From positions 1,860,001 through 1,924,000 of the forward strand of contig NZ_CP102664.1 of assembly GCF_026427355.1 (NCBI RefSeq): a stretch of 64,000 nt of DNA, written 5' to 3'. The DNA comes from Sphingobium sp. JS3065 (GTDB lineage Bacteria; Pseudomonadota; Alphaproteobacteria; Sphingomonadales; Sphingomonadaceae). Both the position numbers and the translations under genes were made by a program. Position 1 is the stretch's first letter, and every line of letters begins with the position of its first letter. The notes under the pieces were generated by a model. That model saw only the letters and a list, made by a program, of their open reading frames with translations, was not told the DNA's origin and did not search any database. Below, in pieces: positions 45,600 to 53,293 of this stretch.

Positions 45600-45603
45600 T
45601 TTC

Positions 45604-45894
45604 ATGCGCAAATTCGCCCTCATCGCCCTTGCCGGCGCGCTCGCCCTCGCCGCCTGCGGGAAGAAGGAGGAAGAGGCCCCGGTGACCAACAATCTGGTCG
45701 AACCGCCGGTCGAGAATGTCATCGTCGACGAGCCGGAGGCTACCCCGGAGCCGAGCAATAATGCCGCGCCCGCACCGGCCCCCGCCCCGACCATTTCAGA
45801 ACAACAGCAGATAGAGGATGACGCCGCGGCCACCGGCATGACCGCGCGCCTGGAGCGAGCGGGCGCGGAGGAAGGTGCGAACGCGACCCAATAA
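45604..45894 (+). CDS. Small predicted lipoprotein
   Basis: A 96-residue product with a lipobox signal peptide: MRKFALIALAGALALAAC, Cys18 as the lipid site. The mature part is a flexible acidic and Pro/Ala-rich chain (EATPEPSNNAAPAPAPAP) with no recognised domain. It starts four bases after the L,D-transpeptidase stop and is likely co-transcribed, so it may be a periplasmic spacer or partner in wall maintenance (inference). Confidence 0.75.
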   Translation: MRKFALIALAGALALAACGKKEEEAPVTNNLVEPPVENVIVDEPEATPEPSNNAAPAPAPAPTISEQQQIEDDAAATGMTARLERAGAEEGANATQ

Positions 45895-46018
45895 GTCGGC
45901 ACGTCCCGCCCCGGAAACGAGGCGGAATGGCGGCTTTGCGGACCGGGATCGCGTGGATGGCGGGCGCGATCCGACGCTGCCCTTGGACCGGCGCCGCTCC
46001 TTTGCTATATTGCGATTC

Positions 46019-46675
46019 ATGGATCGTCGCAGTTTTACGAAGCTCGCTTTGAGCGGGCTGGCCTTTTCATTCCTTGCCGACAGCGCCGGACGGGCGGCGT
46101 CCCTCGGTGAAACGCTGCCGCGTCCGGTTCCCGCCGGGCCGCTCGCTGTCCGACCCTATGCGAAATTGCTGGAGCGCGCCAAGGCGGCGCTCGATCAGCA
46201 TGGCCATATGTTCACGTTGCGCGACCGGGTGGGCTTGGCCGACTTCAATGCACCCTCGCGGGAATTGCGTTTCCATGTGGTCGACCTGATCGGCGGACAG
46301 GCCAGTTCCTATCTGGTCGCCCATGGCCGCGGCTCCGACCCCGGACATTCGGGTTGGCTCCAGACCTTTTCCAACGAACCCAATTCGCTGGCGAGTAGTT
46401 CGGGCGCGTTCAAGACGGGCGAAATCTACGAAGGCCAACATGGCCGGGCGATGCGCCTGATGGGGCTGGACCCGCAAAACAACAATGCGGAAATGCGCGC
46501 CATCGTCGTGCATGGCGCCGATTATGTCAGCGAAGATCATATCGCGACCTGGGGCAAGATCGGCCGCAGCGAAGGGTGCTTCGCGCTGGCCCGTCATATG
46601 TTGCCGCAATTCATCGGGCTGATGGGGCCGGGCCGGCTGCTCTTTGCCGACAAGATCGTCGGCGGGGTGCCGTAA
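46019..46675 (+). CDS. Murein L,D-transpeptidase catalytic-domain family protein (PF13645 type)
   Basis: The 218-residue product has an N-terminal DRRSFTKLALSGLAFSFLA that looks like a twin-arginine export signal. The rest matches the YkuD-like family of exported proteins: FHVVDLIGGQASSYLVAHGRG, SLASSSGAFKTGEIY, GLDPQNNNAEMRAIVVHGADYV and the end motif GKIGRSEGCFAL, where Cys is the expected nucleophile. Probably acts on peptidoglycan in the periplasm like its upstream neighbour. ATG 46019 directly precedes the twin-arginine segment. Confidence 0.85.
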   Translation: MDRRSFTKLALSGLAFSFLADSAGRAASLGETLPRPVPAGPLAVRPYAKLLERAKAALDQHGHMFTLRDRVGLADFNAPSRELRFHVVDLIGGQASSYLVAHGRGSDPGHSGWLQTFSNEPNSLASSSGAFKTGEIYEGQHGRAMRLMGLDPQNNNAEMRAIVVHGADYVSEDHIATWGKIGRSEGCFALARHMLPQFIGLMGPGRLLFADKIVGGVP

Positions 46676-46712
46676 GCCAGGGGCGTGTGGGACCACAGTC
46701 CCCCCGCTCAAC

Positions 46713-47408
46713 TCAGCCGCGAGTCCATTCACAAAAGGCTCGCGCCATCGCGAATTCATCCCTGCGCCGCGCCGAACGAGCGGCGGCCTCGGCATCCTCG
46801 CCCCATTGTTCGGTTTCCCACGCCTCGTCGATTTCGGCGGCGGCCCAGATCGCATCGCCATCATGACCGCCTTCCACGACCGCGAGGCCGCAGACCAGCG
46901 ATCCGGACAGCGTCACCAATGTCGACAGCCCCGCAAGGGTGAAGGGATCGAAGGCAGCCACCGCCCCCCCAAGCCGTTCCAGCGTCTCGGCAGGCTGATC
47001 GACCGGGATGATGCCCTGCGTTACCCGGAAAGTAACGTCATAGCGGCGGCGCGCCCAATCCAGCAGAGGATCCCAGGCGGCGGCTTCGCGCGCCACCAGT
47101 TCGGCTGGCCCCTCGGCGCGGTAGCAGAGCAGGTCGCTTTCCCCATAGCGCGCAATGCCCGCGGCGAAGCTTTCACGATGGGGCTCGATCTGGTCGATGG
47201 CGCCATTGGCCAGGCCGGTAAAGGGCATGGAGCGCGGATCGACCATGTCGCCCTGGGCACGCCATTCCTCGGCAATCGCCTCGGCAAGGCGCGCATTGGG
47301 CAGAGCCAGTGGAGCGCGGGCGGGCGTGCGGACCGGGCGGCCATCCAAGCGAAGTTCGAAACCGGTTTCGCCCGGAACGACCGTGACGTCCTTGTAGAAG
47401 CGTTTCAT
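46713..47408 (-). CDS. ATP12-family F1-ATPase assembly chaperone
   Basis: A 231-residue PF07542 protein: KRFYKDVTVVPGETGFEL, LDGRPVRTPARAPLALPNARLAEAIAEEW is one block (contiguous in the protein), then DLLCYRAEGPAEL, WDPLLDW and GLAVVEGGHDGDAIWAAAEIDE. Mitochondrial Atp12 binds the alpha subunit of F1 during assembly; alphaproteobacteria keep the gene. The start ATG 47408 overlaps the stop of the upstream small membrane protein gene (ATGA), first of a run of coupled minus-strand genes from 49643 down. Confidence 0.88.
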   Translation of the reverse strand: MKRFYKDVTVVPGETGFELRLDGRPVRTPARAPLALPNARLAEAIAEEWRAQGDMVDPRSMPFTGLANGAIDQIEPHRESFAAGIARYGESDLLCYRAEGPAELVAREAAAWDPLLDWARRRYDVTFRVTQGIIPVDQPAETLERLGGAVAAFDPFTLAGLSTLVTLSGSLVCGLAVVEGGHDGDAIWAAAEIDEAWETEQWGEDAEAAARSARRRDEFAMARAFCEWTRG

Positions 47409-47662
47409 GATTGCGGCGGTTTCCGGAACAAGGCGAGCAGCAGGCGCGGCACGATCACGAACTGGAACAGGCCGACGACGACGAAGATCGCGCCCATCGC
47501 CTTGGCCTTGCTTCCCTGCACCCAATGGAAGCGCTGCATCAATATGAGGAAGCCGAACATCACCAGCAACGCGCCGGACAGGCGGAACAGGCCAAGCGCG
47601 AAAAAGCGCTGGCGGGCGACCTTTTCAGGGTCGACTGGCGGGATCGGCGGCATGTCGGTCAT
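47405..47662 (-). CDS. Small membrane protein, function unknown
   Basis: An 85-residue protein with two predicted membrane spans (FFALGLFRLSGALLVMFGFLI and GAIFVVVGLFQFVIVPRLLL), after a Pro-rich acidic N-terminus (MTDMPPIPPVDPEKVARQR). It overlaps both neighbours by four bases, which supports translation. No family is recognised; the tight link with the ATP12 gene suggests a shared operon. Confidence 0.75.
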   Translation of the reverse strand: MTDMPPIPPVDPEKVARQRFFALGLFRLSGALLVMFGFLILMQRFHWVQGSKAKAMGAIFVVVGLFQFVIVPRLLLALFRKPPQS

Positions 47663-48327
47663 CCGATGTCGTGGGCGTGGATATGACCGCGCAATTCCGC
47701 GCTGTCCATCGCCACGCTATGCGCGCCCGCCGCGATCAGGTCCTGCGGCGCATGATAGCCCCAGCCGACGCCAAGCGCGCGGGTACCCGCCGTCAAGGCC
47801 ATGTCAACGTCAAAGCTGGTATCGCCGATCATCACCGTCGTTTCAGGGGTGGCGCCCGCTTCGGCCATGGCGGTGAGCAGCATGGATGGATGCGGCTTGG
47901 ACGGATGGCGGTCGGCCGTCTGCAACGTCACGAAATGCGCATGGATGCCATGATGGCTGAGGCAAAGTTGCAGCCCCCTGTCCGACTTGCCGGTCGCGAC
48001 ACCCAACAGCCATCCATCGGCATCCAGGTCGCGAATGAGGTCGGCTATCCCCGGATAAAGCGGCTCCGACACGGCGTTCTCGCGGCGAAGCTGCTGGAAA
48101 GCGAGCTTGTAGCGTTCCGAAAGATGCTCGTGATAATCGGCCTCCGCCTCCGGAAGCAGCCGGGCCATGGCAAGCGGCAGCGACAGGCCGACGACGGACA
48201 GGATGGTCGCCCGATCCGGCGCGGCCAGCCTTTCCCCTTCGAAGGCGCGAATCATGGCCGTGCAGATGCTGTGCTGGCTATCGACCAGCGTGCCGTCGCA
48301 ATCGAACACCGCAAGCTTGTTCGTCAT
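47659..48327 (-). CDS. HAD-superfamily hydrolase (phosphoglycolate phosphatase-like)
   Basis: A 222-residue HAD phosphatase: VFDCDGTLVDSQ (motif I with two Asp), GVATGKSDRGL (motif II), KPHPSML (motif III Lys) and MIGDTSFDVDMA (motif IV). The cap domain lies between motifs I and II. It should hydrolyse a small phosphate ester; substrate unknown. Overlaps the rlu gene upstream and the small membrane gene downstream by four bases each. Confidence 0.9.
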   Translation of the reverse strand: MTNKLAVFDCDGTLVDSQHSICTAMIRAFEGERLAAPDRATILSVVGLSLPLAMARLLPEAEADYHEHLSERYKLAFQQLRRENAVSEPLYPGIADLIRDLDADGWLLGVATGKSDRGLQLCLSHHGIHAHFVTLQTADRHPSKPHPSMLLTAMAEAGATPETTVMIGDTSFDVDMALTAGTRALGVGWGYHAPQDLIAAGAHSVAMDSAELRGHIHAHDIG

Positions 48328-49643
48328 GACTTCTTGCGCGGTCCTGCGCCCGAACCCCGCGCGCGCCTTTCGCCCTTGCGACCCTTGCGGATTTGCTTGG
48401 CATGGGCACGGGCGGCCTTCTTCTCATCCTCCCGCGTGGGGGGGCGGGCGATCTCCTCGTCCAACGGCAGATCGCCCACGGACAGGTCGAAACCCAGCGA
48501 AACCAGGCTGGCCGCGAAATGTTCGGGCAATTCGGCGCGCACGTCGACGCGGCCGCCATCGGGATGATCGACGCGGATGCGGCGAGCATGAAGGTGCATC
48601 TTGCGGCTGATCGTGCCGCTCAGAAAGGCTTCCTTGCCGCCATATTTGCCGTCGCCGACGATCGGATGGCCGATGGCCGCCATATGGACGCGCAACTGAT
48701 GGGTGCGGCCGGTATAGGGCTGTAGTTCGACCCAGGCAGCGCGATTGCCCGCGCGCTCGATCACGCGATAGCGCGAGCGGGAAGGCAGCCCCTCCTCCTG
48801 GTCCACATGCATTTTCTCGCCGCCGGTTCCCGGCTGCTTGGCGATGGGCAGTTCGACCATGCCGTCCTCGATGGAGGGGACGCCCATGACGATCGCCCAA
48901 TAAACCTTGCGCGCCGTGCGGCTGGAAAAAGCCTTGGCGAAGAAGGCCGCCGACCGGGCTGTGCGGGCGATCAGCAGCGCGCCGGACGTGTCCTTGTCCA
49001 GGCGATGGACCAGTTTGGGCCGTTGGTCGAGTTCATATTCCAGCGCGTCGAGCAGGCCGTCGACATGATCGTCGGTCTTCGTGCCCCCCTGGGTGGCCAG
49101 GCCCGGCGGTTTGTTGATGACGATGGCCTGCGCATCGCGGTGGATGACGATCCCCTGGGCGAATGCGGTCTGGTCGTCGGTCAATTGCGGACGAACGCGC
49201 TTGGGCTTCACGGTTTCGGCCGCCTTTGGCTCGGCGGGGGGTACGCGGATGCTCTGGCCCTCCGCGACGCGATCGCCCGGCGCCGCGCGGGCGCCGTCGA
49301 CGCGCAACTGGCCGGTGCGGGTCCAGCGGGAGACGGTGTTGAAACCGACATCGGGCAGATGCCGCTGGAACCAGCGGTCGAGCCGGATGCCGTCATCGTC
49401 CGTGCCGACGCGGAACTGCCGGACATCCAGCGAAACGCCCTTGGCCGGAGACGACTTGGCGGGCGGGACGGCAGGCTTCGCTGCGTTGGACTTGGGGGCC
49501 GGCTTTGGGCCGGGCTTGGGGCCGGCTTTAGGCGCGTCGGGCTTGCGGGCGCGAGCGGCCTTGGCGGCACCGCGGGCACGCCCCTGGGGAGCGGCGGCGG
49601 GCTTGCGCGGACCGGAGCTTTTGCCGGGCGGTCGCCCCTTCAT
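48324..49643 (-). CDS. RluA/RluC-family pseudouridine synthase with long basic N-terminus
   Basis: A 439-residue protein. The first ~70 residues form a low-complexity Lys/Ala/Pro arm (PKAGPKPGPKPAPK). An S4-like RNA-binding domain follows (IRLDRWFQRHLPDVGF), then the catalytic part with KPPGLATQGG and HRLDKDTSGALLIARTA (catalytic Asp), RTHQLRVHMA and GDGKYGG. It isomerises uridines in 23S rRNA, probably at RluC sites. A basic C-terminal tail (KQIRKGRKGERRARGSG) adds RNA affinity. Coupled to crcB upstream and the HAD gene downstream by ATGA overlaps. Confidence 0.92.
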   Translation of the reverse strand: MKGRPPGKSSGPRKPAAAPQGRARGAAKAARARKPDAPKAGPKPGPKPAPKSNAAKPAVPPAKSSPAKGVSLDVRQFRVGTDDDGIRLDRWFQRHLPDVGFNTVSRWTRTGQLRVDGARAAPGDRVAEGQSIRVPPAEPKAAETVKPKRVRPQLTDDQTAFAQGIVIHRDAQAIVINKPPGLATQGGTKTDDHVDGLLDALEYELDQRPKLVHRLDKDTSGALLIARTARSAAFFAKAFSSRTARKVYWAIVMGVPSIEDGMVELPIAKQPGTGGEKMHVDQEEGLPSRSRYRVIERAGNRAAWVELQPYTGRTHQLRVHMAAIGHPIVGDGKYGGKEAFLSGTISRKMHLHARRIRVDHPDGGRVDVRAELPEHFAASLVSLGFDLSVGDLPLDEEIARPPTREDEKKAARAHAKQIRKGRKGERRARGSGAGPRKKS

Positions 49644-50023
49644 GCGACGCTCCTCATCACGGCGACGCCCCCGGCCAGCGCGCCGACCGCGCCGATGACC
49701 GAAAAGGCGGCATAGGCCAGCGCCATGCCGAACTGGCCGCGTTCCATCATCAGCACGGTTTCCAGGCTGAACGAGGAGAAAGTGGTGAAACCGCCCAGCA
49801 CGCCGACAGCGAGCAGCAGGCGGATCGGTTCACCCGCGCCGGTGTTGAAACGCGCCAGCCACCCGGCCAGCAGGCCCATGGCGAAACCGCCGATGATGTT
49901 GGCCCCGAAGGTTCCCCATGGCCACAGGGCGGCGGGGAACATCTGGCCTGCAAGACGCCCAAGCAGATAACGCAGCGCCGATCCGACGGCGCCGCCTGCC
50001 ATGACGAGAAAGATATTGGTCAT
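49640..50023 (-). CDS. crcB: Fluoride channel CrcB (Fluc)
   Basis: A 127-residue, four-helix membrane protein: MTNIFLVMAGGAVGSALRYL, then PWGTFGANIIGGFAMGLL with the conserved Asn, GVLGGFTTFSSFSLET with the Phe-box, and ALAGGVAVM. It exports fluoride as a dual-topology dimer. The start 50023 is the family start; codons above it are non-coding. No fluoride riboswitch was recognised upstream. First gene of the coupled run crcB-rlu-HAD-membrane protein-ATP12. Confidence 0.93.
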   Translation of the reverse strand: MTNIFLVMAGGAVGSALRYLLGRLAGQMFPAALWPWGTFGANIIGGFAMGLLAGWLARFNTGAGEPIRLLLAVGVLGGFTTFSSFSLETVLMMERGQFGMALAYAAFSVIGAVGALAGGVAVMRSVA

Positions 50024-50358
50024 GCCGCCCGCCCTAGAGCATTTTTGCAAGGATTGGGAAGCGATCATTGACCTTGGAAATGAGAGTCCGCCAGATGTGC
50101 AGGGAGTGGCCACGATCCTGCATGTCCCGCGTCCTGCCTTGGGTTCAAACTTTTCCTATTCACCCCTAAAGCGGCGATTGCCAAAGCCGCTTCATCCGCC
50201 TATCTAGCCGTCAGCATCAAGAGTTGGGGCGACGCCCAACGCCAACCTGCCGATCCGGGCAAGGTGGCACTCCGTAAAAGGAGGATGTGGCCGATCCGGC
50301 AACCAAGCGGACCCCAGCCACATCGCCAGCGTCGCTCCGCAACAGGGAATGACGAGAC
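50024..50358. other. Divergent intergenic region between crcB and metA
   Basis: About 335 bases. The metA side (50210-50330) folds into a candidate riboswitch. An AGCGGC/GCCGCT inverted repeat lies at 50170-50191. The crcB promoter must be close to 50040-50080. Confidence 0.5.
50210..50330 (+). promoter_or_regulatory. Structured metA leader, candidate SAM-type riboswitch
   Basis: The metA leader contains ATCAAGAG (50216-50223), a stem TTGGG/CCCAA (50224-50239), a long stem GCCAACCTGCC/GGCAAGGTGGC (50241-50268) with two bulged A residues, a CTCC/GGAG hairpin (50271-50283) and an 8-bp GATGTGGC/GCCACATC helix around GATCCGGCAACCA. ATCAAGAG and GGAGG...GGCC...CCGGCAACC recall the S-box (SAM-I) core. 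A SAM sensor is also what one expects before metA. The order and spacing are not those of textbook SAM-I or SAM-II, so the class is open. Confidence 0.5.
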
Positions 50359-51285
50359 GTGCCGATCAAGATAGCCGACGACCTGCCTGCCCGTCCCATA
50401 TTGGAGGCGGAAGGGGTCATGGTGATGCGGGAGGCCGATGCGGTGCGGCAGGATATTCGTCCGCTTCGGATCGCGCTGCTCAACCTGATGCCTGACAAGA
50501 TCAGTACCGAGACGCAGCTTGCCCGGCTGCTGGGCGCCACGCCGTTGCAGGTCGAACTGACGCTGGTGCGGATCAGCGACCATGTGTCGCGCAACGCCTC
50601 CGCCGATCATATGGCGTCCTTCTATCGCCCGTGGAGCGATGTCCGGGACGAGCGGTTCGACGGCTTCATCGTCACCGGGGCGCCGGTGGAGCAATTGCCC
50701 TTCGAAGAGGTGAGCTATTGGGACGAATTGCGCGCCATTTTCGACTGGACGCAGACTCATGTGCATCGTTCGCTCAGCATCTGCTGGGCGGCGCAGGCCG
50801 CGCTATTTCATTTCCATGGCGTGGAGAAACATGCGCTGGAGCGGAAGGCTTTCGGCCTGTTCCGGCATCACAATCACATGCCGTCATCGCCCTGGATGCG
50901 TGGCTTTTCCGATAATTTTTGCGTGCCGGTGTCGCGCTGGTCGGCAGTGCGGCGACAGGATATTCTGGAGGGACGCGGCTTGCAGATATTGGCCGAGAGC
51001 GATGAATCAGGTCTTTGCCTGATCGGTGATCCGGGGCGCGGCTTCCTGCATATGTTCAACCATCTGGAATATGATACGCTGACCTTGGCGGAGGAATATG
51101 CGCGTGACGGGGGAAGGCAGTTGCCTGCCCATTATTTCCCCGACGACGATCCAGGCCAGCAGCCGCAAAATCATTGGCGCAGCCATGCGCATCTGCTGTT
51201 CGGCAACTGGATCAACGAAATGTACCAGACAGTGCCCTTCGACCTGGGCGCGGCCGGTCAAGCGCCGGTGCTTACGGCGGCCTAG
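50359..51285 (+). CDS. metA: Homoserine O-acyltransferase, MetA family, with acetyl-type Glu111
   Basis: A 308-residue MetA-fold enzyme that acylates homoserine at the start of methionine synthesis. IRPLRIALLNLMPDKISTETQ, the SICWAAQAALFHFHG block with nucleophile Cys142, and SRWSAVRRQDI and HMFNHLEYDTLTL are diagnostic. Position 111 is Glu (TGAPVEQLPFEEV); published work on this family ties Glu111 to acetyl-CoA use and Gly111 to succinyl-CoA use, so O-acetylhomoserine is the predicted product. The start is GTG 50359. A folded leader precedes it. Confidence 0.94.
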   Translation: MPIKIADDLPARPILEAEGVMVMREADAVRQDIRPLRIALLNLMPDKISTETQLARLLGATPLQVELTLVRISDHVSRNASADHMASFYRPWSDVRDERFDGFIVTGAPVEQLPFEEVSYWDELRAIFDWTQTHVHRSLSICWAAQAALFHFHGVEKHALERKAFGLFRHHNHMPSSPWMRGFSDNFCVPVSRWSAVRRQDILEGRGLQILAESDESGLCLIGDPGRGFLHMFNHLEYDTLTLAEEYARDGGRQLPAHYFPDDDPGQQPQNHWRSHAHLLFGNWINEMYQTVPFDLGAAGQAPVLTAA

Positions 51286-51306
51286 AACGGTTTCAGCAGC
51301 TAATTC

Positions 51307-52002
51307 CTAGCGGCCGTGATCCGCGATCACGTCGACGCTGGTCTTGCCGCCAGGCGCTTCGGTGAACAGCAGGAAGAAGGCGCTGCCGTCATCCTTGCGC
51401 GAACCGCCCAGGACATGGTCGCCGCCCATCACCTTATGTTCGGCGTCGAAACCGGCGCGACGGGCCTGGGTATAATAGAAATCCATCACGCTCTGCTGGG
51501 GCACCGGCGTCACGAAGGTGGCGGCGCGCAGCGTGCATCCGTCCTTTTCCGCCCCGGCCGCCTCGATCAACTGCGCACCGGGATAGAGGGTGAAGGGTTC
51601 CGGCAGGCGGCTGGCCCATTGGGCGCCGTAGACCAGTTGCTCGCGGCACAAGGCGTTGCCGCCGGGCTTTTTCTGTTCGCTGGCCACCGCGGCCAGCATG
51701 GATGCGGATTCCTTCACCTCTGCCTCGACAGGCGCAGGCGTCGCGAGCAGCGTGCCGCCAGCCAGTTTCACGGAATCGGCCAGCCCCTTGGCGGCCGCTC
51801 CCGTCAGCACAGGCAGCTTCGCGGTCCGCTGCGATTGGCCTGCAAGCCGGGGGTCGACCACAATCTGTCCAGCCAGCGCGTCGACCGCATTGTTGGTGAG
51901 TTGCGCGTCCAGCGCGTTCAGATCATCATCCTTCTTGCTACAGCCCACCAGCGGCAGGGCGGCCAGCAATGCGAGGACGCAAAAAGATCGAACAGGCGCC
52001 AT
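51307..52002 (-). CDS. Predicted lipoprotein, function unknown
   Basis: A 231-residue product with a lipobox signal: MAPVRSFCVLALLAALPLVGC. The mature part has an Ala-rich stretch (LNALDAQLTNNAVDALAG) and a C-terminal globular part with CREQLVYGAQWASRLPEPF and a second Cys in DGCTLRAATFVTPVP that might form a disulfide, ending VDVIADHGR. I do not know the family. The start MAPVRS is set by the signal peptide; convergent with metA. Confidence 0.75.
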   Translation of the reverse strand: MAPVRSFCVLALLAALPLVGCSKKDDDLNALDAQLTNNAVDALAGQIVVDPRLAGQSQRTAKLPVLTGAAAKGLADSVKLAGGTLLATPAPVEAEVKESASMLAAVASEQKKPGGNALCREQLVYGAQWASRLPEPFTLYPGAQLIEAAGAEKDGCTLRAATFVTPVPQQSVMDFYYTQARRAGFDAEHKVMGGDHVLGGSRKDDGSAFFLLFTEAPGGKTSVDVIADHGR

Positions 52003-52163
52003 GGCTTCACTCCTTCGTAAACAGGGGATGAAGAGCAAAGGTTAATTTTTCGTTAGGGATTTTAGTGAATCCCTGAATTTTCTCAGAAGGTGGGGCCAGT
52101 CTCCGCCAATTGGCATCGCCGCCCGCCTTGCCGCGACGCGGAGGAAGCTTCATTTATGCCGTC

Positions 52164-52385
52164 ATGCTCAACATATTGTCAGCGCTGATCGGCCTTTTCA
52201 CGCTTATCCTGATGATCCCGGCGGTGTTTCCGTTGCTGGGCGCGCTCAACTGGCTGCTGGTGCCGGTCGCCCTGTTCGGCGCCTTCGTCGGCATGCTGTC
52301 GGCCAAGAATGGCGGGCGCAATTTCTGCCTGATCGTGGCGGCTTTCGGGGCGCTGCGACTGTTCCTGGGGGGAGGCATATTCTGA
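52164..52385 (+). CDS. Small two-helix membrane protein, function unknown
   Basis: A 73-residue hydrophobic product: MLNILSALIGLFTLILMIPA and LLGALNWLLVPVALFGAFVG are membrane spans, followed by a short NGGRNF loop and a third weaker hydrophobic stretch ending GGGIF. A GGAGGAAG lies about 20 bases before the ATG, rather far. Its stop overlaps the start region of the RarD-like gene, suggesting coupling. Function unknown. Confidence 0.65.
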   Translation: MLNILSALIGLFTLILMIPAVFPLLGALNWLLVPVALFGAFVGMLSAKNGGRNFCLIVAAFGALRLFLGGGIF

Positions 52386-53293
52386 ACGCCCGGCCATCAT
52401 CCGAACAGGCGGCCCGGCGGGGATTGCTCGCCGCGATGGGCGCTTATGCCGCATGGGGGCTGTTGCCGATCTTCTTCAGGCTGCTGCACCATGTAAATGC
52501 GGTGGAGATCGTCAGCCAGCGCATCCTCTGGTCGCTGCTGTTGGTCACGGTTCTGCTGCTGGCGCGGCGGAACCTGCCCGCGCTGTCGGCCATTTTGCGG
52601 GATCGCCGACTCATGCTGCCGCTGGCGGGATCGGCCCTGATGATCGGCTTGAACTGGCTGACCTATGTCTGGGCCGTGAATGGCGGCCATGTGATCGCCG
52701 CCAGCCTTGGCTATTTCCTCAATCCGCTGGTCAATGTCGGGCTGGGCGTGCTGCTGCTCCACGAACGGCTGCGGCGCGGACAAGCGGTTGCGGTCGGGAT
52801 CGCCGCGGTGGGCGTCGCCGTCATGGCGGCGACCGCCCTGACCACGTTGTGGATCAGTGTCGCGCTGGCGCTGACCTTCGCTTTCTACGGGCTGATCCGC
52901 AAGCTGACGCCCGTGGCGCCGATGACGGGTCTGGGCGTGGAGACGCTGCTGCTGACGCCGCCTGCCATCGGCTATCTGGTCTGGCTGTCGGCGCATGGCG
53001 GCGTCAGTTTCGGGCAGGACATGGCGACGACCATCCTGCTGATCGTCACCGGCCTGGTGACCACGGTGCCGCTGGTGCTCTTCGCGACCGCCGCCCAGCG
53101 GCTGCCCATGGCCACCCTGGGCCTGCTGCAATATCTGGCGCCGACGCTGCAATTTCTGTGTGGCATCCTGCTTTTCGGGGAAAAGCTGACGGTGGGCCAG
53201 ATGGCGAGCTTTGCATTGATCTGGCTGGGCCTGATCCTGTTCGCGACGGACAGCCTGACCGCCGCCCGCCGCAATCGTCTGGCGACGATTTAG
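52382..53293 (+). CDS. rarD: EamA/RarD-type drug/metabolite transporter
   Basis: A ten-span inner-membrane protein of the EamA family, RarD branch: RRGLLAAMGAYAAWGLLPIFFRLL, in the first span, EIVSQRILWSLLL, LNWLTYVWAVNGGHVIAASLGYFLNPLVNV (the RarD signature, here given in part) and ILLFGEKLTVGQ. The cargo is unknown (chloramphenicol-sensitivity phenotype in the founding member). CTG 52382 is the most likely start: GGGGGAGG stands 7 bases before it and it restores the short N-terminus typical of RarD; TTG 52424 would cut into the first span. Confidence 0.85.
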   Translation: MNARPSSEQAARRGLLAAMGAYAAWGLLPIFFRLLHHVNAVEIVSQRILWSLLLVTVLLLARRNLPALSAILRDRRLMLPLAGSALMIGLNWLTYVWAVNGGHVIAASLGYFLNPLVNVGLGVLLLHERLRRGQAVAVGIAAVGVAVMAATALTTLWISVALALTFAFYGLIRKLTPVAPMTGLGVETLLLTPPAIGYLVWLSAHGGVSFGQDMATTILLIVTGLVTTVPLVLFATAAQRLPMATLGLLQYLAPTLQFLCGILLFGEKLTVGQMASFALIWLGLILFATDSLTAARRNRLATI

